Assembly: GCA_964471755.1 (NCBI GenBank)
Contig: CAYYJM010000213.1
Coordinates: 1 to 11,326 of the forward strand
Direction of reading: 5' to 3'
DNA length: 11,326 nucleotides
From: CAYYJM01 sp964471755
Lineage (GTDB): Bacteria; Planctomycetota; Planctomycetia; Gemmatales; Gemmataceae
Both the position numbers and the translations under genes were made by a program. The notes under the pieces were generated by a model. It had not been told where the DNA came from and searched no databases. It saw only the letters and a list, made by a program, of their open reading frames with translations. Position 1 is the stretch's first letter. Each line of letters opens with the position of its first letter. Below, in pieces: positions 7,364 through 11,326 of this stretch.

Positions 7364-7759
7364 TTACTTCTCGGGTTTGGCCAGGTCGATGGTCAGAGCC
7401 TGTCCCTGGGTGAGGTCACGAACAATCGGCGATTCTCCCTCGCTGAATTTGCCTTCAAACCGATCGGCAAGGGTGGTGCGATCCGTCTGAGAAACCCCGA
7501 TGCGCACCTTGCCGATCGGTACGCCACTGGCGGTGAAGCTGCCGTCCGCCTGGTTGACCTCCGCGATGACAATCTTGTCGAAGGCCTCGCGATCGCCGAT
7601 CATCGGGCAGAGCGAAACCTGGATCGGAGCCGCTTCCGTGCCCGTCACCGGTTTGCCATTGCGAGTAATCTTGCCGGTCACGGCGACGCTGGCCGGGCCG
7701 CACCCGACCAGGCCCGCCATCAGACTGGCGACCATCAACACCACACCGATTCGCCTCAT
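7364..7759 (-). CDS. Small lipoprotein with carboxypeptidase-regulatory-like (transthyretin-like) fold
   Basis: This 131-residue protein starts with MRR, a hydrophobic stretch and the lipobox LVGC with Cys20, so it should be lipid-anchored after signal peptidase II cleavage. The mature part begins VAVTGKITRNGKPVTG and continues DGSFTASGVPIGKVRIGV, the pattern of carboxypeptidase-regulatory-like or transthyretin-like beta-sandwiches common in planctomycete exported proteins. The ATG at 7759 is chosen over an upstream TTG at 7786. It has GGAAAGG five bases upstream and it opens directly on a well-formed signal peptide, while the TTG would lie inside a hairpin. It follows the DUF1559 gene by 81 bases; such a pairing is common in planctomycetes, so joint expression is likely. 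The ligand and role are unknown. Confidence 0.85.
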   Translation of the reverse strand: MRRIGVVLMVASLMAGLVGCGPASVAVTGKITRNGKPVTGTEAAPIQVSLCPMIGDREAFDKIVIAEVNQADGSFTASGVPIGKVRIGVSQTDRTTLADRFEGKFSEGESPIVRDLTQGQALTIDLAKPEK

Positions 7760-7783
7760 GACGGCCTTTCCTGATGCTACTGA

Positions 7784-7811
7784 CAAATCCGGGCCGTGCG
7801 GCCCGGATTTG
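7784..7811 (-). terminator. 12-bp GC-rich hairpin between DUF1559 gene and lipoprotein gene
   Basis: CAAATCCGGGCC (7784-7795) and GGCCCGGATTTG (7800-7811) form a perfect 12-base stem with a GTGC tetraloop. It lies 29 bases after the pseudopilin stop and about 25 bases before the lipoprotein start. The downstream side on the minus strand has only ATTTGTC and no long T-run. It may therefore be a partial terminator or an mRNA-stabilising stem that sets the ratio of the two products. The structure is certain; the function is inferred. Confidence 0.6.
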
Positions 7812-7840
7812 CGATGTCTCCCGGTGTCAATCCCATGACA

Positions 7841-8686
7841 TCAGTTGAGCTGGACGGTAAGCCCGTCATTCCGCTGGCAGAGCGGACGGAAGACCGTCGT
7901 CAAGTTGAGGGTGTACGAGAATCCACGGACGGAACCGTCGCACAGGACGCCCATGAAGACGCCCGGATGGGAGCCACCGAGCCGACCACCACCGTCGCCG
8001 GAGGTGCTATTGTAATCGGGCAGCGGAGCGTTGGCCGCTGATCGGACCTCGTCGTGATCCCAACCAGCCGTGTAGCCCTCATTGTCGTCCGACTGAGCCT
8101 GGCCAATCCGACCGACATTCAGACGTTTCTCGGCCACCATGAGCGTGTTGCTCGTGCCATCCTGGATTTGAGCCAGCGCCAGGGGGCTATTCATCCACGT
8201 CCCACCCTGACTGCGATTCTGCAGCACGACGCCATTCTGAGAGGTCGTGCCATAGATGCCGGCGTAATCGAGCAGCCCGCGACCGTTGACGACCTGGGGA
8301 CTGCGACGGGTCGGGCAGAAGTAGGTCTTCACCGCCTGGCCCCGAACGAAACTGTCGCTCGTGTTCCGCCAGAGATTGTCCTGCTCGATGAACGGCAGGA
8401 TCTGATAAGCCCAGCCCCAATCCTGTTCGCGCATCGTCGCCGGCATGCCACTGGACATGACTCGGGCGGAACCCCAGTGTCGACCACCCATCGGCAGACC
8501 GCCGTAGGTGTCGTGATGATTGTGGAAGGCCAGCCCCATCTGTTTGAGGTTGTTCGTACACTGCATGCGGGCGGCAGCTTCGCGCACTTTTTGAACCGCA
8601 GGCAGGAGCAGGCCGATCAGGATGGCGATGATCGCGATGACGACGAGCAGTTCGATCAGCGTAAATCCACGACGGGAACGGATCAT
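7841..8686 (-). CDS. DUF1559 pseudopilin-like protein with H-X9-DG C-terminal domain
   Basis: This is a 281-residue membrane-anchored protein. The N-terminus reads MIRSRRGFTLIELLVVIA, a type IV prepilin leader with the cleavage site before the methylated Phe and Glu at position 5 of the mature chain. A hydrophobic helix and LLPAVQKVREAAARMQC follow, typical of planctomycete DUF1559 (SBP_bac_10) proteins. Near the C-terminus, HPGVFMGVLCDG is an exact H-X9-DG motif (TIGR04294, prepilin-processing-associated). The central DGTSNTLMVAEK block is also characteristic. Start ATG 8686 has GGAG nine bases upstream. These proteins are highly multiplied in planctomycetes; they presumably go through a type II secretion or type IV pilus-like prepilin peptidase, and their function is not established. 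A promoter is seen at 8820-8792, and the lipoprotein gene follows downstream. Confidence 0.93.
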   Translation of the reverse strand: MIRSRRGFTLIELLVVIAIIAILIGLLLPAVQKVREAAARMQCTNNLKQMGLAFHNHHDTYGGLPMGGRHWGSARVMSSGMPATMREQDWGWAYQILPFIEQDNLWRNTSDSFVRGQAVKTYFCPTRRSPQVVNGRGLLDYAGIYGTTSQNGVVLQNRSQGGTWMNSPLALAQIQDGTSNTLMVAEKRLNVGRIGQAQSDDNEGYTAGWDHDEVRSAANAPLPDYNSTSGDGGGRLGGSHPGVFMGVLCDGSVRGFSYTLNLTTVFRPLCQRNDGLTVQLN

Positions 8687-8791
8687 AAAGAAACACTCCG
8701 ATTAATGAGAAGCAGATTGCCCGTTGAGAAGGAAATGTTAATACCGCGAAGAACGCGAGTCTTCTCACAACGGACTCATGATACGCTCCCT

Positions 8792-8820
8792 ATAATTAAC
8801 GACGAACCGTGAGACGTCAA
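8792..8820 (-). promoter_or_regulatory. Candidate sigma-70 promoter for the DUF1559 gene
   Basis: On the minus strand, TTGACG (8820-8815, 5 of 6) and AATTAT (8797-8792, 4 of 6) are separated by exactly 17 bases in a noticeably AT-rich gap. The start would fall near 8785, giving a leader of about 100 bases. That leader holds two competing small stems (CGCG-AAGAA-CGCG at 8745-8757 and GAAGA/TCTTC at 8748-8764, plus-strand reading). Visual match only. Confidence 0.55.
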
Positions 8821-8917
8821 GGAAATATTCCTGAAAATGATCAGATTCTGAGATGGTGTCGAAGCCGGGCGTTGAGAAATGGAGAAAACATTCATGAGTT
8901 CGGTGGACGTGCCGACG

Positions 8918-8942
8918 TGACCGGCCCGGATTCAGCCGGTCA
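8918..8942 (-). terminator. Hairpin downstream of the membrane HEAT-like gene
   Basis: TGACCGGC (8918-8925) and GCCGGTCA (8935-8942) form a perfect eight-base stem with a nine-base loop, about 20 bases past the stop of the gene ending at 8964. No T-run follows, so it is a transcript-end candidate only. The rest of the 8687-8963 gap holds the DUF1559 promoter; I see no gene in it. Confidence 0.45.
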
Positions 8943-8963
8943 ACGAAGGTGGCGGGAAGTTGG

Positions 8964-10733
8964 TCACTCCGGCTTCATCGGCAGCACGGTCAGGATGAGT
9001 TCGGGCACCTCGTCGTAACGCCGAGCCGTGACGAGGTGGGTCAATCGCTGGGCCAGGTCTCGTTCCTGCTGGGCCGTGAAACCGGCCGTGCGGAGGGCCT
9101 CGCCGACGTGCAGCTGGACCTGGCCCGATTCCACCGCGATCAGCACATGGAGGCCCTGTGGGCCCACCAGACGAGCCCGCTCGGCGATGCCATCGGTCGG
9201 CAATTGCGGCAGCGTCTCGATGAACACCTGGGAGGCCGGTTCCACACTCGCCTCGTCCAGACGCTGGTTGGCTGCCAGCAACACCTGCGGCGTGAACACG
9301 CAGGCAACGTCCAGGATGCCCGTACGGAGGGTCGCCTCCTCGTCCAGTTGCCGGAGGTTTGCGACGATCTCGGCCATCGGATCAGCCTGCCGACTGGCCT
9401 CCAACTTGCGCTGCACCTGATCCTGCAAGCTCGCGATGGCTCGCCGGCCGGATGGCCCCATCGCGAACAGGGCCCGGCCCGCCTCCAGGCTGAGGCTCGG
9501 CTCGCGCACGATGACCTCGGTGAGGATCTCCGGCACACCCGGCATGCCCGCACCAATCCGACCCAGTGTGCGGACGGCGGCGCGTTTCTCTTCCGGCGTC
9601 CCGGCGTTCTTCAACCGATCCAGGACCAGGGGCGTCGCATCGCGAGCGGCACAGCCGAGCCGATCCAGGGCTCGTAGCGTGCCCAGGCGTTGCTCGGCAT
9701 TGGTGGTGTTTCGCAGCGTCTGCATGAAGACTGGAACGACCGATTCGCGCACCTTCTCCGGCGATTGATCGACGATCTTCCAGCGAACGTAACGCAGATC
9801 GCGCAGGCGGGATTCCTGGTCCCTGGAGGCAGTGGCATTCGATGCGAAGGCACTCATTGGCGGTTCCACCGCGATATTGACCCGGGGATCACTTGACGGC
9901 GGAACCGATGGCGTGGCCAGGAGGCGAGGCCCCTTTCGTTTCCAGGCGTCGTACTCAGTCGGCGTGTTCAACGCGAGTTGGTAGACCTCGCCGCGAATGG
10001 TACGGGCTTGCGTCAGATTTTGCTCGGCCTGAGCAAGGTGGCCCTGGTCCTTGAGAGTGTTACCGCGGGATTCCAGGGTCTGTGCATAGCGTAGCTGCTC
10101 GACCGGCTTGAGCGACGCCAGGATGATGGTGTCCTCCGTCAGGGGGGCGGGTGTGGCCTTCTCCAGAAGGCTGACCACTGCCGGACCGGACGTCCCCGCC
10201 TGGTTGGGATCGCTGGCACCAAATTGCAGGATCGCTCCGCCCAGGACGAACAGCACGCAGGCCGCCGCCAGCAGGGTCAGTTCGTGGCGGAAACGACGGA
10301 AGAAACTCACCTGAGACGGACGCGGAGCAAACGGCAGCACCGTTGGTTCGTCCTGCGCGGGAGCCACGGCCTGCGGGGCCGGAGTCGGCGCGGCGGATGA
10401 TTCCGGCAGAGCCAGCAGGGGAGCGGGAGTCGTCGTCGGTTCGGCCTCGTCGGGCTCGAAATCGGCCAGAACGTCGCGAACCAGATCGGTCAGCCGGGCC
10501 AACTCGGGATGGGCCGCGATCTCCGCTTCCACCCGCGCTCGTTCCGTCGCATCAACCTCATCGACGAGGTAACGACCCAGGGTGGAACTATCGACGTTTC
10601 CCCAGGCACGCTGGTGCTGCTCGCGCAGGCCGCGCAACTGCTGGGCCGCCTCCGCCCAGGCAGAACTGGTATCGCGCGCGGAATCTCGTTCGGACGCGGA
10701 TGCCTGAGGTGGTCGTGGGGCAAAGTCCGCCAT
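8964..10733 (-). CDS. Single-pass membrane protein: anti-sigma-like N-terminus, HEAT-like helices, possible TPM-like C-terminus
   Basis: This is a 589-residue protein from ATG 10733 (595 from ATG 10751). I prefer 10733 because CGGGA lies about eight bases upstream, while 10751 has no ribosome-binding signal. Residues about 48-90 (LGRYLVDEVDATERARVEAEIAAHPELARL) look like a zinc-finger anti-sigma domain that has lost its HxxxCxxC ligands. A Pro/Ala/Glu-rich linker follows, then one membrane helix (about 151-171, LTLLAAACVLFVLGGAILQF), so the N-terminus should be cytoplasmic and the rest periplasmic. Next come a TPR-like stretch (about 212-255) and HEAT-like helices with LRALDRLG and VRTLGRIGAGMPGVPEIL (about 325-440). 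The last 110 residues (FTPQVLLAANQRLDE ... GLHVLIAVESGQVQLHVGEAL) faintly recall a TPM (YgcG-type) domain. No sigma-factor gene is adjacent. Coding and topology are well supported; the domain labels are tentative. Confidence 0.8.
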   Translation of the reverse strand: MADFAPRPPQASASERDSARDTSSAWAEAAQQLRGLREQHQRAWGNVDSSTLGRYLVDEVDATERARVEAEIAAHPELARLTDLVRDVLADFEPDEAEPTTTPAPLLALPESSAAPTPAPQAVAPAQDEPTVLPFAPRPSQVSFFRRFRHELTLLAAACVLFVLGGAILQFGASDPNQAGTSGPAVVSLLEKATPAPLTEDTIILASLKPVEQLRYAQTLESRGNTLKDQGHLAQAEQNLTQARTIRGEVYQLALNTPTEYDAWKRKGPRLLATPSVPPSSDPRVNIAVEPPMSAFASNATASRDQESRLRDLRYVRWKIVDQSPEKVRESVVPVFMQTLRNTTNAEQRLGTLRALDRLGCAARDATPLVLDRLKNAGTPEEKRAAVRTLGRIGAGMPGVPEILTEVIVREPSLSLEAGRALFAMGPSGRRAIASLQDQVQRKLEASRQADPMAEIVANLRQLDEEATLRTGILDVACVFTPQVLLAANQRLDEASVEPASQVFIETLPQLPTDGIAERARLVGPQGLHVLIAVESGQVQLHVGEALRTAGFTAQQERDLAQRLTHLVTARRYDEVPELILTVLPMKPE

Positions 10734-10754
10734 GCGAATGATCCCGTGCATGTT

Positions 10755-10777
10755 TGTAACGACAAAGGCCCGTTACA
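10755..10777. promoter_or_regulatory. Dyad TGTAACG-N9-CGTTACA upstream of the membrane protein gene
   Basis: Seven-base arms (10755-10761 and 10771-10777) are perfect reverse complements around a nine-base centre. They sit 22-44 bases before the preferred start at 10733 and immediately before the alternative start at 10751. The half-site spacing suits a dimeric DNA-binding regulator; a leader hairpin is the alternative. No regulator gene is visible nearby. Confidence 0.4.
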
Positions 10778-10808
10778 GTGAGAGACTGCCGAATCGTTCG
10801 TCGCGTGC

Positions 10809-10851
10809 AAAAAAATTTCGGGCCGATGTCACAGACGGGCATCGCGCGCCC
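10809..10851 (-). terminator. Intrinsic terminator of the LRR gene
   Basis: Read on the minus strand, a stem begins at the stop codon. GGGC (10851-10848) pairs with GCCC (10823-10820), and CGATG (10844-10840) pairs with CATCG (10828-10824), with a three-base bulge and an 11-base loop. It is followed by AAATTTTTTT (seven T, 10815-10809). This is the only hairpin plus T-tract in the window and fits a rho-independent terminator for the gene upstream. Confidence 0.6.
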
Positions 10852-11326
10852 TACTTGTCCAGGATGGTGCAGTCGGGCAGGGCCTGTTTCAGGGCGGCGA
10901 TCCCGGCCGGAGTCGCCTTGGTGTCGCGCAGACCGAGTTGCGTCAGCTTCTTCAAGGCAGCCAACTCTTGCAGGCCGGCGTCGCCGACGTTGCTGTTGCT
11001 GATGTCGAGCATCTTCAGATCCATCTGTCCGGCCACGATCTTCATCGACGAGTCCTTGATCTGTGGCCCCGAAAGGAACAGGGTCTCCAACTTCAGGCCG
11101 GCCAGTTCCTTCAGGCCGTCGTCGGTGATGGCCGTGCCGGTCAGGTAGAGCGTGGTGATCCCCTTGTTGGCGGCCAGGGTCTTCAGGCCCACGTCGGTGA
11201 CCTTGGTGCCGGACAGGCCGACCGCCGTCAGGCTCTTGCAGGCCGCCAGGCTCGCCATGCCGACGTTGGTCACCCGGGTGAGGGCCAGTTCGGCCACCTC
11301 CAGACGGGCCAGGGTCGCCAGGCTTT
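10851..11326 (-). CDS. Leucine-rich-repeat protein (RNI-like), C-terminal part; 5' end outside window
   Basis: The frame is open from the right edge, so the start lies beyond the window; 157 codons are visible. They consist almost wholly of about six consecutive LRRs of 23-25 residues with the core L-x-x-L-x-L-x-G-T-x-x-T-D-x-G-L, for example LTAVGLSGTKVTDVGL and ITTLYLTGTAITDDGL, ending with PDCTILDK. The 24-residue period shows as a 72-base period in the DNA. This is the RNI-like class abundant in planctomycetes, a solenoid used for protein binding. No signal peptide can be judged because the N-terminus is missing. It ends in a good intrinsic terminator, so it is probably transcribed apart from the downstream membrane protein gene. 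Function unknown. Confidence 0.85.
   Translation of the reverse strand, partial: SLATLARLEVAELALTRVTNVGMASLAACKSLTAVGLSGTKVTDVGLKTLAANKGITTLYLTGTAITDDGLKELAGLKLETLFLSGPQIKDSSMKIVAGQMDLKMLDISNSNVGDAGLQELAALKKLTQLGLRDTKATPAGIAALKQALPDCTILDK

Noticed and set aside
7315..7409. Short plus-strand ORF (28 codons from ATG 7324) behind a perfect AAGGAGGTGA
   Set aside because: The Shine-Dalgarno is only two bases from the ATG, too close for initiation. The peptide shows nothing, and it runs into the opposing lipoprotein gene.
8054..8812. 252-codon plus-strand frame opposite the DUF1559 gene
   Set aside because: It is antisense to a clear prepilin-like gene, has no domain, and overlaps the promoter region of that gene.
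8809..9018. 69-codon plus-strand frame from GTG in the gap after 8809
   Set aside because: No ribosome-binding signal, and it overlaps the end of the opposing membrane protein gene; composition looks non-coding.
10851..11326. 72-base periodicity taken as a tandem DNA repeat or CRISPR-like array
   Set aside because: The period matches the 24-residue LRR unit of an open frame; the repeats are degenerate at DNA level and have no constant direct repeat.

Overview
The window is GC-rich, densely coded DNA that looks like a planctomycete chromosome, most likely Gemmataceae or a close relative. The evidence is the combination of a DUF1559 pseudopilin-like protein with an H-X9-DG tail, a TIGR02996 'repeat-companion' protein, several RNI-like leucine-rich-repeat (LRR) proteins, a eukaryote-like (type 2) isoleucyl-tRNA synthetase and a futalosine-pathway menaquinone gene. 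This assignment rests on family knowledge and was not tested by a search.

Layout, plus strand. Positions 1-2412 hold the C-terminal 803 codons of ileS, whose 5' end lies outside the window. Four bases later comes a 580-residue HEAT-LRR fusion protein of unknown function (2417-4159), probably translated from a Shine-Dalgarno inside the end of ileS. Next is a promoter-like pair of boxes (4165-4194), then an 83-bp element with perfect 29-bp inverted arms (4202-4284), then mqnE (4302-5429), a radical SAM enzyme of menaquinone synthesis. If the promoter call is right, the palindrome forms the 5' leader of the mqnE mRNA.

Layout, minus strand, from about 5430 to the right edge. Read in the direction of transcription: an LRR protein cut by the right window edge (11326-10851) with an intrinsic terminator; a single-pass membrane protein with a degenerate anti-sigma-like N-terminus, HEAT-like helices and a possible TPM-like C-terminus (10733-8964), preceded by a dyad; then a cassette of DUF1559 pseudopilin (8686-7841), a small lipoprotein (7759-7364) and a TIGR02996 protein (7243-5456). 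The cassette has a plausible sigma-70 promoter at 8820-8792 and a strong 12-bp hairpin between its first two genes. mqnE and the TIGR02996 gene converge at a small hairpin near 5434-5454.

The window combines housekeeping functions (Ile-tRNA charging, menaquinone synthesis) with envelope or secretion-related and repeat-scaffold proteins typical of planctomycetes. No mobile element with a transposase, CRISPR array, tRNA or rRNA gene was seen. I see no convincing new multi-gene system. The most distinctive signals are the 29-bp palindrome in the mqnE leader, an insert of about 53 residues just after the signature loop of IleRS, and the multidomain membrane protein at 8964-10733.
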